Below, in pieces: positions 25,590 to 38,360 of a stretch of DNA of 64,000 nucleotides. Location of the stretch: positions 39,245-103,244 of the forward strand of contig MU839228.1 of the NCBI GenBank assembly GCA_030685235.1, read 5' to 3'. The translations under genes were made by a program, and so were the position numbers. Source of the stretch: Copromyces sp. CBS 386.78 (lineage: Eukaryota; Ascomycota; Sordariomycetes; Sordariales; Sordariaceae). The notes under the pieces are model-generated. The model saw nothing but the letters and a program-made list of their open reading frames with translations. It did not search any database and was not told the origin of the DNA. Positions within the stretch are counted from its first letter, which is position 1, and every line of letters starts with the position of its first letter.

Positions 25590-28500
25590 AAAAACACTAA
25601 ATTTCGCACCTTTAATCGATAATAACTATAATACAATTATATCCGGCGACAATAACGACCTCAATTAATAGGAGGATATTAATAATAAGGATAATAAGGA
25701 AGCTAAATTAAATCTAACTTATATTTAATAATATTATATATTACTAATAATTATATAAATATTATCGATTAAAATAATCTCTATAAAAGCATAAACCTTA
25801 TAAATATCCGCCGTAAGTTCGAAGATTTAATAAACAATATACCTATTAAATTCAACGAGGAATAACTACGCCTTAACTTCGAATATAATAAGCGTAAATT
25901 TGACCGAAAAATATAAAAGCTAAATACGGCCGCATTCGAAGAAAATTTTATACATAATTAAATAGCCGAATAAACCAACTAAAAATAAATACCGGGAATA
26001 AATATTCAACTTAATACTATAGCGTACGGCTTAATATTTAACATATTAGAATTAATCTATTATTACTACAATCGATACGAATACTTATTATATTTTTAAA
26101 TAATATTCGGCTTATATATCATTATTAATAAGTATTTACAGAAATAATATAAAATATAAATCGAAATTCTAGGTATATTACGTAGCTAAGACGGAAAACC
26201 GATAATTAATATTCAATGCCTGCTAAAATAAATTGAAACCCTTAAAAATCGTATAATTAGGCAATTACTATTAATTAATATACGTATAGCTAAAGTTCCC
26301 CTATAAATTGCCAAAATAAAGATTAAATCAGCCAATCGAAAACTAAAGGCAATAATAAAATAGATAAGACAATTCCGAACTCGATTTATCAACGGTACCG
26401 GGACTACTATACTTTATAGACCCCTATTCCCTTTTTTAAACCTTCCTCAATTCTAATACTACTTTTTCATCGTCATATACGGGTATAGTATATTTTATCA
26501 ACAATCCAATAGAACTATATTATATACTTTACTAATTATCGTCGATTTAGACTACTTCTAACGAATATATATATTTTATTAGCAATTCAAAAAATAATAG
26601 CAAAACTATTTTTCCGTTAAATTTCATATATTACTACTACTATAGGGAAAGCAATAATAAATACGTATACTATTATTATTTATTAAAAAACTATCCCAAA
26701 TACTGTATATACATCGGTTATATTAAAACTATTAGTAAAAATTTTACATCTAATATCGAAAAATATATTAGCGAAATCACTTTAATTATTAATAAATATT
26801 TCAATTTTAATTAAATCGAAGTAAAAATCCCCGGGCTTAAATTATACTATTAAATTGCCTAAAATATAGCTTTCGAACAATATAAATTAATTATACGCTT
26901 CGATAAAGAATATTAGATTCTTTAATACTAAATTAATTAATTTACTCCCGTAAATATTAATTATTTTAATAATAACGTTTTGAATAACCTTAATCCCCTA
27001 GTATAAACGGGAAAGTAAAAGGAAAAAAGGCGGTTCAAAAAATATATAATACAATTAAATATTAATTAAAAAGATTAATATTATTTCGTACGCTATATTT
27101 TAAATAAGACTGAAAATATAAATAAGTATTAAATTAATTCTTTATAAATTACTAAAATAAAAATATACCCCCTTATATTTACGCCGCTACTCCGGGCATA
27201 ATTAGAAATTAAAGAATTTAGCTGTGCTACCTTCGAATAGTATTAGGATAAAATTAATAACCCTAGCCTTAATATATTTAATTATCTAATACTAATTTTT
27301 ATTAATGGATTTAGTATATATTGTAATATATATAAATCTATTATAGGGGTATATTAGGTACCGGCCGGCCTTCTATACAATATTCGAATTCGAAATACGA
27401 ATATCTTTCTAATTGTCCTAAAACCCTATATATTAAATTTTAATAATATTATCAAAGCATTAGGATGCCTAATACCATTAGACTAGGGTACAATTATAAT
27501 ATATATTTAAGGAAGGCTAATATTAGTATTAATATTTATACTTTATTATATTTGTAATATACCTTAACAAAACTAGAATATTGGTATTATTAGTATGGGT
27601 GGCTATAAGTTCTATCGTTTCTACTTTATTAGCCTAGATTACGTTATCAAATAGTAAAATATCTTAGAAAATTTTATATTTAGTATTATACAATATTATT
27701 ACTAATATATATAAATAAGGTACGAAGTCGATATTAATATAATTAATAAGGGAAATAATATAGTATATTGGATATAATAGGGTATTAGTATAAATTGGCC
27801 AACCTTATTCAATTTAATATTAACCTTGAACGTTATCCTAATACAACCTCTTAACCCGGCCTATTCCGAATATAAGGGTATTATAACTAAAACTTATAAA
27901 ATACTACTAAATATTTTTTTAATAATAAAAATGTATATTAAATATAACTGTACTATCCGATATTGGCCATTTCCGTCCGGTTAGACTATATTGCCCTCCC
28001 CGATTTCTTACTTCGGTAATTACACTTTAACCGACTACGCTAAATAGTCTATTATAATACCCCTATTATTTATAACCTAGTTTCGTAAAGAATATATCGA
28101 TTATTATATATAGGAAATATAGAAATTTATTATTTAACTAAACCGTAGAAACGAAGAAGACGAAAACGAAGAAATAATATTTAAAGTAGATATTAAATTA
28201 TTAGTTTATTTCACTAGGGTTTTAGCAGCTATAGCTTAGAGTAATTATATATTAATAAATATTAGACATACCGTAGACGAGTATAATAATATAAACTACT
28301 ACATTTTAATTACTAAACGCTAATATACAAAATTATATAATATAGTAGTAGAAGCAACTATTAATAATCCGAAAGCAAGTTCATTTCGAACTAGAGCTAG
28401 GCCAAGTTAATTGCCTTCCATTTATTCACAATAATTATCTCGTTATTTATTAATATTAAATATAAGTATTATTGCGGTAAGCGGCTATAATAAAGGACAA

Positions 28501-28700
28501 ACCACGGATAATATTATAACAGAAGACGAAGAAGGGGGTATAATAGCCAGAGCAGCTACAAAAGTCACTACCCTACCCAAACGTACCAAAAAATATATTA
28601 AAAAGGCATTACGCCCAAATATTCATCTAGGTATATATTATAGGGAGCTTTACAAACAATATAGTCCGCCTAGATTACTCAATATATTAATAGAAGAAAA
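25590..28700 (+). pseudogene. Tnp2-type (CACTA/CMC) transposase
   Basis: Plus-strand frames, with TAA read as lost Gln, reproduce the order of fungal Tnp2-like transposases. An N-terminal part is at 25590-26380. Then come FIDPYSLFQTFLNS, TGIVYFINNPIELYYILY and IFPLNFIYYYYY (26410-26640; Cys/His positions turned to Tyr). A central block follows: FINGFSIYCNIYKSIIGVY, VPAGLLYNIRIRNTNIF and ALGCLIPLD (27300-27480). Next is IGIISMGGYKFYRFYFIS at 27570-27635, where the family has C-R-F-C-F. Later sequence (FKVDIKLLVYFTRVLAAI and YKQYSPPRLLNILIEE) carries the C-terminal half. Frame changes and stops are frequent. It would cut and paste its own element. TpG is nearly absent but CpA is common here, so RIP acted mainly on one strand. 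Confidence 0.72.
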
Positions 28701-29893
28701 GTATTATAAATAAATTCAAATAACGGGAATATAAGTATATACTCTACCCCTAAATCCCCTAAAACAAAAAGTCTTAGCGCCCGCCAAGTATAGGTACATA
28801 AGCACAGGCACAAGCATATAGGCACAAATTCAATTACACTACGTAACCTAGGCCGCAAACGGATATTGGCGACGTACAAAACCGGCGCCCGGGATCAGTA
28901 CAATATTAAATAAATACTTATTAATAACAACTTAAACAAGACAACTCAAAAAGATAGCCGAAACGACCAATAGTAAAGAAATTAAATAGTAAATCCTCGA
29001 ATAAGAGCATATTATCTATATAATTCGATTTACCCTATTCAATTCCTTTACCACCGACGATTTAAAGTTAGCCGATTAAATTAATTATATTATTAGGGAA
29101 GCCCCCAATTTATTCGACAATCTATTCTACGAAGATAAAAAGTAGCCCAATACAAAAAAAACCAAATATATTCGCAAAGAATCGGAATTCAACATCCCAA
29201 ACTCTACCAACGACACGCACATCCGGCCAAGTATTATCAACAGATTAATAAATATACAGCGAATCTACCACCCTATCGCTAAATCCTACCTACTATTATC
29301 CGCTACTTCGATATTTAATCCTTTTCATCGTACTCTATCTCAGGCGTACAATTTAAATTATAATATACCGGGCATTTTAAAGTTTACGGCTAGTAGCCTA
29401 CAATACAATAAAAGGGTATTATTTGCCGATAAGTACGTATTCCATTATAATATCCTCTAATACCATGCCTATACCTATACCCTCTAATACCCTCCAATAC
29501 TATACCCATACCCATACCTATATCCTTGCCCATACCCTCCAATACCCTCCAATGCCATGCCTATACCTATGCCCTCCTTGCCTATACCGGAGTCAATTGT
29601 TAGAGGCAATTATATTAGTATATTACTATCGGAGAACTTAGTATAACGCATATGTGCGGTCTCTATAATACTATATATACGGTCTCTATAATACCGGGGT
29701 ACGTTAGAATAATTATATATTTAGCATACATTTAGCATACATTTAGTATAGAATTATAGTACTATTTAATATCTCAATACTATAATAATACCGTCTAATT
29801 TCCCTATAAATTCGTCTAAACATAGGTCTAGCCATTATTAACCGAAATGGGATTTACTAACTATAGTTACTATATAGCCCGTATTCACTATAA
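28700..29893 (+). other. 3' region of Tnp2 gene and unresolved sequence
   Basis: An open plus frame continues to about 29640 (TLFNSFTTDDLKLAD, then SYLLLSATSIFNPFHRTLSQ), so the transposase or a downstream exon may extend here. 29455-29600 is a CCTATACCCATACC-type microsatellite that also reads in frame as Tyr/Pro/Thr. 29650-29893 has three TAGCATACATT-like repeats (29715-29755) and no gene. Confidence 0.45.
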
Positions 29894-30126
29894 TACTTAC
29901 CTATCAATATAAGGGTTCAAATTACTATAGTATAATAGTTATACAACGGTATAGAGATCTACTACCATTGTAGATTTGGATAGGGTGGTGCAACGGTTTA
30001 ATGAGCTGCAACCGTGTTGCAACCGTTCTGCAACCGTTGCAACATCTGCAACCATAGGATTTTTGCACATATGACGTAATTGCCAAAAAAATTCTTTCAC
30101 AAGAGGAAATCGCGAATCTAGGCTAA

Positions 30127-30168
<42 letters not shown>

Positions 30169-30782
30169 CTAATTTGAAAAGAACAAAATTTTTTGTCACA
30201 GCGAGGAATCGAACAAGAGTTTGAAGATAAAGAACTACTTTATTAACCACTTGGCCACTAGGCCAAATTTCTTGAAGAAAGGGCTGGGTTTTCTTAATTA
30301 TAAAGGGGAAGTTAAATTTTTTTTTTAATTTTTTTTTTTAATTTTTTTTTCTAAAGACCCGTTTGGTAAATTTTTTTTAAACTAAGATTTCTCGTTAAAT
30401 AGAGGGCGCACGGACCTCTAGCCAGGTACAAAATAACCGCCAAGAAATGGCGCTCATTTTAGTACCCTTTGTATTTTCAGGGTTAGGGTTTTTAGTGAAG
30501 AAAAAAATCTTGGTCGTTTTCGAAAGAAATAACCATCGCGATTTCCCCTTGTGAATTTCCTGTGCCAAGGAACTTTTTGGCAATTACGTCATATGTGCAA
30601 AAATCCTATGGTTGCAGATGTTGCAACGGTTGCAGCACGGTTGCAGATTTTCTTACCGTTGCAATACGGTTGCAGCACGGTTGCAAATTTTCTTTACCGT
30701 TGCACCACCGCTGCAAATGTTCAAACCGTTGTACAACTACTATACAACTAGAAAAGCATCCTTATATACCCCCAGCTAAGTA
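29894..30782. mobile_element. Small terminal-repeat unit 1 (non-autonomous, CACTA-type ends)
   Basis: 889 bp. Left end TACTTACCTATCAATATAAG; right end the inverse of TACTTAGCTGGGGGTATATA. Subterminally both sides carry GTTGCAACGG-type repeats, and GGATTTTTGCACATATGACG occurs inverted at both sides. The same unit lies inverted at 46552-47491. It contains a 38-T run (30131-30168), pol III-like boxes and the motif CGCACGGACCTCTA (30407-30420). Almost free of RIP. Either an independent element or the right end of the CACTA-like transposon. Confidence 0.65.
30205..30265 (-). promoter_or_regulatory. Pol III-like A box and B box
   Basis: On the minus strand, TGGCCTAGTGG (30265-30255) matches the tRNA A-box consensus TRGYNNAGTGG. 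GTTCGATTCC (30214-30205) matches 10 bases of the B box, about 40 bases downstream. No acceptor stem pairs around them, so this is a SINE-like promoter rather than a tRNA gene. The second unit has the same pair at 47063-47123. Confidence 0.55.
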
Positions 30783-31307
30783 CCCTCCGGCGTCACACTT
30801 TTAACATCGGTAACTATATTAGATACTACTAGCCCAATAACCCCGGCCCCGGCCCCGGCCCCGGTCCCGGTCCCAGCTCCGGCGCCAACCCCGACGAAGG
30901 TAATAACATCGCCCGTATTAACCATATCTTTATATACGAATAAAAGTAATACAACGAATAACGTATTTTCCTTATACTAATTAGAGTCAAGCCCCTTAAT
31001 TATATTAATCTTTCCTTCGAATTATAATTTATCGAAGACTGTAAGCCCCTAATTATTAATTTACTAACTTTATTAATAAATAAAGTATATATTATGAATA
31101 TTTTAAGGGTTTATAAGCGTAACGATAATTACGAACCTCGTATAGTCTAAATTAATTAAAACATTATATAAATATAAGGGTATATATTTTACAATTATTC
31201 AATTGTTTTGCCTTCATATATCTTACAATAGTTATCTTGTCTTTAATATACAAATTAACATTGTTATAGGATTCCTCTAATAATATATTATAATTTGGGG
31301 ATAATTT
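30783..31307. other. Composite-insertion interior, no gene seen
   Basis: Belongs to the GAGA-ended host insertion. Contains a CCCCGG hexamer array (30841-30875) and AT-rich sequence. No frame with recognisable content. Confidence 0.5.
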
Positions 31308-31312
31308 ATAGT

Positions 31313-31534
31313 TATCACAGGATTAGGCCTGTGATATGCCCACCCTACACTGCCTCTTAGATGTGCCATAACCATCGTCATAGCACGGTCACGTGCAGGG
31401 TCATGTGCGCGCACGGCCTGGCTTCCAGGGCTCTCGCCTATATAGCCAGTTCTCCGTACACATCCTTCCTTTCCTCTCCTTCGTATAACAACGCATATCT
31501 TACCCTACCCCCAATAGTACCTCACCCCATAATA
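31313..31534 (+). repeat. B1 5' LTR
   Basis: From TATCACAGGATT to CCCCATAATA. Much less mutated than the interior; ATATAGCC near 31440 could be a TATA element. Shares its downstream end with family A LTRs (TACCCCCAA, CACCCCGTGA region). Confidence 0.9.
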
Positions 31535-31794
31535 GTTTATTATGCCTACTATCGCGCTGCGTACGCTTAAAGGAAATAAACCCAGATCTGCGTTTCGTAT
31601 AGAAACATTATTTAAATCGCATCCGCGATCAAAGATTATAAACGGACAAGCAAAGATTCGGTCGCAAATATCGCAACTCGAACTAAGTAATACAATAAGC
31701 ATTAATTAGCCTCATCTCTTTTCTCCCTTTCATACCTATCAATTAAAACGGTCTATTCTAGCAACAACCGCATCCGCATTTAATTTAATAATTA

Positions 31795-33540
31795 ATAACG
31801 GACCAACTACAAATTATCACCGACAACTTCATCGCAACAACCGCCATCGGAACTCTTCAAGCCTCCAACATTAACCCCGCGAATCAAATAATTTACAATA
31901 CCCTCGCTAAAATATTTACAAACTTCAATAACAATCCTAATACCTATTCTCCCTCTATCTATACCATAGACTACGCCCTCGCGCTTACCTCAGTCCCTAT
32001 ATTCCACAACATTACCCTCGCCCTCAACCATTTTATTTACAACGACGTAATTAAAGCCCACTCGCACGCCTAGAGAGCTAAAGAAGATCTTACCGAATCC
32101 TATTAAGAAATCGATCGTTTAAATATTCGAAATACCGAATTCCAATAAGGGATTAACGAATTCAAATAATTCTTTAACGATTTTAAAACCAATACCTTCA
32201 AATCTTTCTAGAAATAGAGAAATAGGTACGCCGAAGCTATTAATAAAATCCGTATTTAACTAAAATAAATTTAAAAAACTAAAGTAACTATTATAGCAAC
32301 TACGAATATTAACGGTAGCGGCTATAAATCGGTACAATTACGCACGTATATTACTCTATTCGATAGTAAAGGAGTTACTTTACTAGAAAAAGCAGAAAAG
32401 TACTACTCCTAGCGTATAAAAGTTAAACTATATTAAATTAACGAGCCGATTTACTTCGCTTCTAAATTTAAACGTTTTTCGTATATCGTTAAATACTTCG
32501 AAGGCCCCCCTTTTACGGCTATCGAATTAGCGCTAACTAACATCTTCGAACACTCGATTAACGATACCAAGTACAAATAAAAGACTACTATAGACCTTTT
32601 TAAAAAATTCAATACTAAATACAATAATTCCGACTTTACCGTTATCGCTCGTCGCGAATTAGACGACCTAAAGATAACTAAAGATATATACTAAGCCGTT
32701 TTCGAAGACCGCTTTACTATCCTTATCGACTAATACAATATAAATAATACAATAAAAATATATTTCCTTCGTAATAAAATTACCAAGGCCGTCCGTAATA
32801 CTATTACGCATTAATACCCACTTCCTACTAATAACAATTACAGCAAATAGTTCTAAATAACCCGTTTACTAGTCTAGAGCTATAAAAACAATATCTACCG
32901 CGAAAAGTTCGCTAACCTATTTTATAAACTATTTTCCTCGAATAATTATAATACTACCTCGTCCGCGGAGCAGCCCGTTAATTAAAGCAGCAATACGATA
33001 GACCTTAATTCTATATCCGCTATTAATATTACTATATACAATATAATCTCGTAAAAGATTTTCGAATATCGTATAAAGACGGGCACGTACACCTATTACA
33101 ATCGTAAAAATTATTTTTCGGCCGCTTACCGCAACCGTATTAATTTTAATAAAGACCCCCCCGTTTCTACCCATAGTAGTCGTAGTAGTCGCGGTAGTAG
33201 GGGTAGTGGCAAAGGCGGTAGCAAGGGCGGTAATAATAATTCCGCTCTTCAATAAGGCTAGTACGGCTACAATTAGTAAGGTTACAATTAGTAGGGCTAC
33301 GGTTAATAGTATTAAATCAACGCTATAAACGCCTAGGCGGCTAATAATAATAATAATACCACGGCGCCGCAATATTAATAGGCCCCGGTCCCCGCGTACG
33401 TCCCCGGCTTCGTCGACCCTATCTAGGGTAACAAAACTAATTACGTCAACTAATAAAGAAATATACAACCTCTAAACTAAATCGCAATTAAAAATAACTA
33501 TCTACAAAATAAAGGGAAGAGGGTAATATCACTATACAAC
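31795..33540 (+). pseudogene. gag: B1 gag with mutated zinc knuckle
   Basis: The frame begins at ATA ACG GAC (31795), probably a mutated ATG; B2 also has ATA there. The capsid region includes IIYNTLAKIFTNFNNNPNT and, later, a retrotransposon-gag-like stretch FEDRFTILIDQYN (32700-32740). The zinc knuckle at 33088-33129 reads YTYYNRKNYFSAAY, i.e. C-x2-C-x4-H-x4-C spacing with all four ligands as Tyr. Copy B2 retains Cys at ligand two. A Gly/Lys/Ser then Gln/Tyr/Gly-rich tail follows (33160-33330). In-frame TAA codons fall at Gln positions. Confidence 0.85.
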
Positions 33541-36500
33541 TAAACATAATTAAAATTTATAAATCTTCTATAAGTAACCGTTATAAATACCCTAATTTAT
33601 TAAACCTCTCTATTTATTTGTCCGATAAATCGCGTAAAATATACTATTCAAAGCTAGTCGATAGCAACTATACTACTCTAAATTTTATTAATAAACGTTT
33701 CACCTATTATTATTAATTCCCCTTCTTTAAATTTACAATACTTAAAATCCTATACCTCGCTAACGGAAGCCCCGCCAAAAGTAATATCACTTATTTTACA
33801 AAACTTATAATATATATCAACCCCCATTATAAAATCATCAATTTACTTATCTACAACTTCGCCGAAAATAACCCAATTATCCTAAACCACCTATAATTAA
33901 TTTACTATTCGCTAAACATCTTATAGCCTCGCAACTCTCTCTAATTTACTATAATATACGAAAAATACAACTATTTCCTAAAGGGGATCCCCTACAATAA
34001 ATAGGAAGCCCCTATAGCCCAACTCAATACAATAAGCCCAAAATTTAAGAAGGCTACCTATAAAGAAGTCCCAAACGAGGGTAAACCCAACGCTAAACTA
34101 TAAACGGATACCTTACATCGTATTTTTATCGCCGCAATCGTAAAACGAATAGCCCGTTAACAGTTCAACCGTTTCCGCGATCGGATCGCTCACCGCTTAA
34201 AGACCTCCGCAATTAATAAAATTCTAACAAGCCCTAGACAAGCCGTCATACTCAATACCATTCCCTACAACATAATACCCCCTCCTCCACCACAATTAAT
34301 CCCAATACCTTACCAGATAGCTAAAGGATTCCGCACTATCGCCGCAAATCACCGAATCCAAATCCGCCGCCTCTATATCCCTACAAGGCCTATCAACCCT
34401 AACAATATCAAAGAACTATCCGCCACCGCTTTCAACTAACTAGTTAAAAAGCATAACCTCCAAATAATCCGCACCACAAGGGCCAATATAGCCAAAGATA
34501 TCAAACGTATACTAAAAGAAAATAAATTAGTAAAAAAATACAATATCTTAAACCCGTCCGCCCTCAACAATAAACTTACACTAAATATAATCAAAGAAAT
34601 ACTTATACGCAGGGGATAGAAATACAAGAAATTCTTCGGCAATAACTTTCACCACTAAATCGATAATTTAGCAGGCAAAAATAATATAATTACTTTAAAA
34701 ATAGTTAAGGTCTCTAATTCCGTTAAAATTAACGGTACGGATAACGACTTTCCCCGGTACAAATAGGTTATCGATCAATACTTCACCGCCAACGGTATCG
34801 CCTTACGCAAAATTATTACAGAAAATATTATAAAATTTTACAAAAAAGTTAATAAACTCCCTAAAATTAACGTACAAATCCAAACTAAATTACTTCGATA
34901 GTACTAGTATTATACAAACACTTTCCGTTAAAAGGGAACTAAAACCCTCCCCCCTTACTATTCCTATAACTTCAAAATCGAATTCCGTCCGGGAACAATA
35001 CCCCTAGCCGCTCGTAAACGCCCTTTTAACCCCGACGAATTTAGCATAATTAAAAAATAAATTAATAACATACTATAAAAAAAATTTATCCGGCCATCAT
35101 AATTAGAAGCATCCGCACCAATCCTTTTAATAAAGAAACCAAGTAGAAGAGTCCGCGTTTACGTAGACTACCGCAGGATTAATAACGTTACCTTCAAATT
35201 ATAATATCTATTACTATTAATTAAAGAAACCCTCGACGCAATCTATCGTACTAAAATTTTTATTAAGCTCAATATAATCGCCGCTTTTAACTGCATTCGC
35301 ATTAAAGAGGGATATAAATAGCTTATAGCCTTTATAACGTATTTTAATTTATTCGAATTATTAATAATACTTTTTAACTTATAAAACGCCCCCGGGGCAT
35401 TCTAGAATTATATTAATAATATCCTTTACAACGTTCTCGATATTTATACGACCGCTTATTTCAACGACGTTTTAATTTATTCGGATAACGTTAAAGATTA
35501 CGAGCGGTATATTAATAATATCCTCGACCGGCTAATTAAAATAGGCTTTAATGTTAATATTAATAAGTACGAATTTTATATAATACGAATAAAGTATTTA
35601 AGCCTTATTATTATACCGGGAGGCATTAAAATAGATCTAAATAAAATTAAAGCCGTTACCGACTAAGCGGTTCCTTAGTCTAGGAAATCCCTACAATCTT
35701 TCTTAGGTTTCGTAAACTTCTACCGCCGTTTTATTAAAGATTTCTCAATAATAGCGGGACCGTTATACAAATTTACGAAAAAGAATGCCGTATAATCGTA
35801 GTCTACTATATATAATTCCACTTTCGAAGCTTTAAAAAGGGCTTTTATTAGCGGACCCGTATTAAAGATTTATAATTAGTCTAAGAAAACAATAGTCGAA
35901 ACAAACGCCTCCAATTAGGCCGCGGGAAATACCCTATCCTAATATAGGGACGATAGAATATTCTACCCCGTTACCTACTTCTTATTAAAATATTTATTTT
36001 AAGAATATAATTACAATATATACGACAAAAAACTACTCGCTATTATTAAAGCCCTCGAAGAATAGAAGCTAAAATTCGAAAGTACCTAATAACCCTTCAA
36101 TATCCTAACCGACTATAAAAACCTTTAAACCTTTACTATTAATAAATAATTTACCCAATATTATATAAAGTAGTCCCAATTCCTATTACAGTTCAACTTT
36201 TTAATTAAATATACCTTAGGGTCGTAAAACCTTCGCCCTAATACCTTAAGCCGCAAACTTAACGACCGCCCCGCTAATACTAACGATAATCGCTTAATAA
36301 CCCGTTAACGCACCCTTCTAAACCTAACGTAATTCAAAAAAAATTACTTAAACGACCCCTCAAACTTCTTACTCCGCTTAATAAACAATTACAATAATAA
36401 ATCTATTAACAATATTATTCTAAATAGTTACGAAACCTCCGTTTTCCTCTAAAAGGTAGTTTCCTACCTCGCAGACCCCGCTTATAAATAATAGACTCCC

Positions 36501-37970
36501 GGCATTAAAAAAGTTTTTTACAAAATATTCGCAAAATATTAAGTAACTAATAATAATATTACCAAATAATATAATAAGGTTATTATTAACCCTTACAATA
36601 AAAAACTCTAATTCGTTCTAATTAATCGTTAATACAACTCCCCTAGCGTAAAGTACCCTAATTACAACGCAATTTATAACCTTTTTCAACGTAATTTCTA
36701 TTAGGAGGGAATAATTTATAATATTAGAATTTTTTATAAAAACTATTTCCCCTACGCTAAAACGAAGTCTTTAAAACGAAGATCCGCTAACTTATTCAAA
36801 CCTTCTAAAATTTCCTTCGCCCTATAGAAAGATATTTCTATTAATTACGTTACTCTACTACTTCTAAATATCTACTTCGGCCAAACCTTTAAATATATCG
36901 CCATCGTCGTTAACCAACTTACTAAAATGCACTACTATATCCTAACGGTAATTCTAGAAGCCGAAAAGCTAATTAATTATTTTATCGACCGGGTATACTA
37001 CCTTTACAATTTATTAAATACAATCCTTTCTAATCGTAGTACGTAATTTATTTTACGTTTTTAAAATACCCTATATAAGTAGTTTACTATTACCCGCAAA
37101 TTAACCTCCGCTTTCCACCCCTAGACCAACGCTCAAACCGAACGTATTAACGTAAAAATCAAATAATTTCTTCATCTTTATATTAATTAAGTATAAACTA
37201 ACTAGGCCAAATAACTACCCTTCGCTAAATTTATAAATAATAATACAATCTCTTTATCGACCGGTATTTTTCCCTTCTTCGCCAACTATAATTTCTATTT
37301 TTAAATAAATACCGAACTATATACCCTACTATACCTAAATTTATTACCCGCTTAACTAAAAGAATATTACAAAACCAACGAACTAACCGACCGTTTCTAA
37401 ATAATTTAGGACTTCGTATCCTAATAAATAAGGCGTACCTAAGTATAATACAAAAATAATACTAACCGTTACCAAATCGATTCGCCTAAATATAAGGAAG
37501 GGGATTTAATATTCCTTAATATAACTAACTTTACTAACGGTCGACCGATATTAAAACTCTACCCCCGCTAGGAAGGACTATTCAAAATTATACGAACAGA
37601 ATTTTATATAATATACCTCGCCCTACCCTCGAATATAAAATGCGCCCCTATTTTTTATATCTTAATAATTCAACTATAAATCGGTAGAAGCCTACTTAAC
37701 TAAAATACTTCAACGGATATCAAAGCAAATAACGGTAGAATTATAATCCGTATAAATAATTATAAGGAACGTACTAAATAAAACTTCGAAAAGTTCATCG
37801 ACTATACCCAACTAGGTAATAATGCCTACTAATATTACCGTATATAATAAAAAGGCGATTATTAACCGACTTAGGAACTTAAAACCAACGTTATTAATTA
37901 CGAAGAAATAATCCTACACTTCTATAAAGAGAATCCTAATAAACTAATACCTCCCGAAGTTTAATAATAG
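33541..37970 (+). pseudogene. pol: B1 pol: protease, RT, RNase H, integrase, chromodomain
   Basis: Protease: KLVDSNYTTLNFINKRF at 33651, with catalytic Asp at 33660-33662 and the following Gly lost; then YLANGSPAKSNITYFTKL. RT: ILLIKKPSRRVRVYVDYRRI, then IFIKLNIIAAFNCIRIKEGY and the catalytic box YFND at 35457-35468 (one Asp lost). RNase H: VETNASN near 35900. Integrase: zinc-binding region degraded; core DISINYVTLLLL, then IVVNQLTKMHYYI (Asp to Asn), LSNRST (Asp to Asn) and QTERINVKIK. The chromodomain-like C-terminus (about 37740-37950) includes KGDY and ILHFYKENPN. Order is that of chromoviral Ty3/gypsy elements. Catalytic Asp losses and many stops show it is dead. Confidence 0.9.
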
Positions 37971-38348
37971 CCCGAATATATTAACCCCGCCCCGGCACCC
38001 AAATCCATATCCGTTCCCGAACCCTCCGAATCCGCTCTTAAACTACCTAGACAGCGTTCCGCCCGCCTAATACGCCGCGAAACCGCCGCCGTAATCGATA
38101 TATCTACCCTACTCCCAAACAACGTTACAACCGTTCGTAAACCGACTAAACTACTAAATAAAAAGGTAGAAGAATCTTTAGCATTACTATACGGGAAGAT
38201 CTTACGAAGGTTATTAGATATTTAGGCAAGTAGAATACCGCCTATAGAAGTTACTAATTACAATAAAATATTGAAGGAAATAGAACTGTACGAATAAAAA
38301 TAGCTATCATCACATATATATATCTTTAAAACTACTAGAACTTTTTTT
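37971..38348 (+). other. B1 pol C-terminal tail and 3' untranslated region
   Basis: The frame continues past the chromodomain into a Pro/Ser-rich stretch (PAPAPKSISVPEPSESAL) and a basic/acidic tail before ending near 38300. A family-specific extension of Pol; function unknown. Confidence 0.55.
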
Positions 38349-38360
38349 GAGGGGGGATAG
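38349..38360 (+). promoter_or_regulatory. B1 polypurine tract
   Basis: GAGGGGGGATAG immediately upstream of the 3' LTR, preceded by a T-tract. Standard plus-strand priming site. Its reverse complement is found at the equivalent site of B2 (48200-48211). Confidence 0.8.

Larger units (their letters stand above)
15486..30782. mobile_element. CACTA-like (Tnp2-type) DNA transposon, 15.3 kb with nested Mutator-like element
   Basis: The left end reads TACTTAGCTAAGGGTATATA, a likely RIP form of a CACTTAGC start; the same left end recurs at 61072. The right end at 30782 is the inverse of TACTTAGCTGGGGGTATATA. It contains a Tnp2-like transposase on the plus strand (about 25590-28700) and a divergent Tyr/Gly/Ser-rich gene on the minus strand. 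I could not find a matching 3-bp target duplication (TAA left, CCC right), so the right boundary may instead belong to the separate unit at 29894-30782. Confidence 0.6.

Noticed and set aside
32929..33468. 179-codon minus frame (and 53218-53598 plus)
   Set aside because: Antisense of the Gly/Gln-rich tail of family-B gag, which is well supported on the other strand in both copies.
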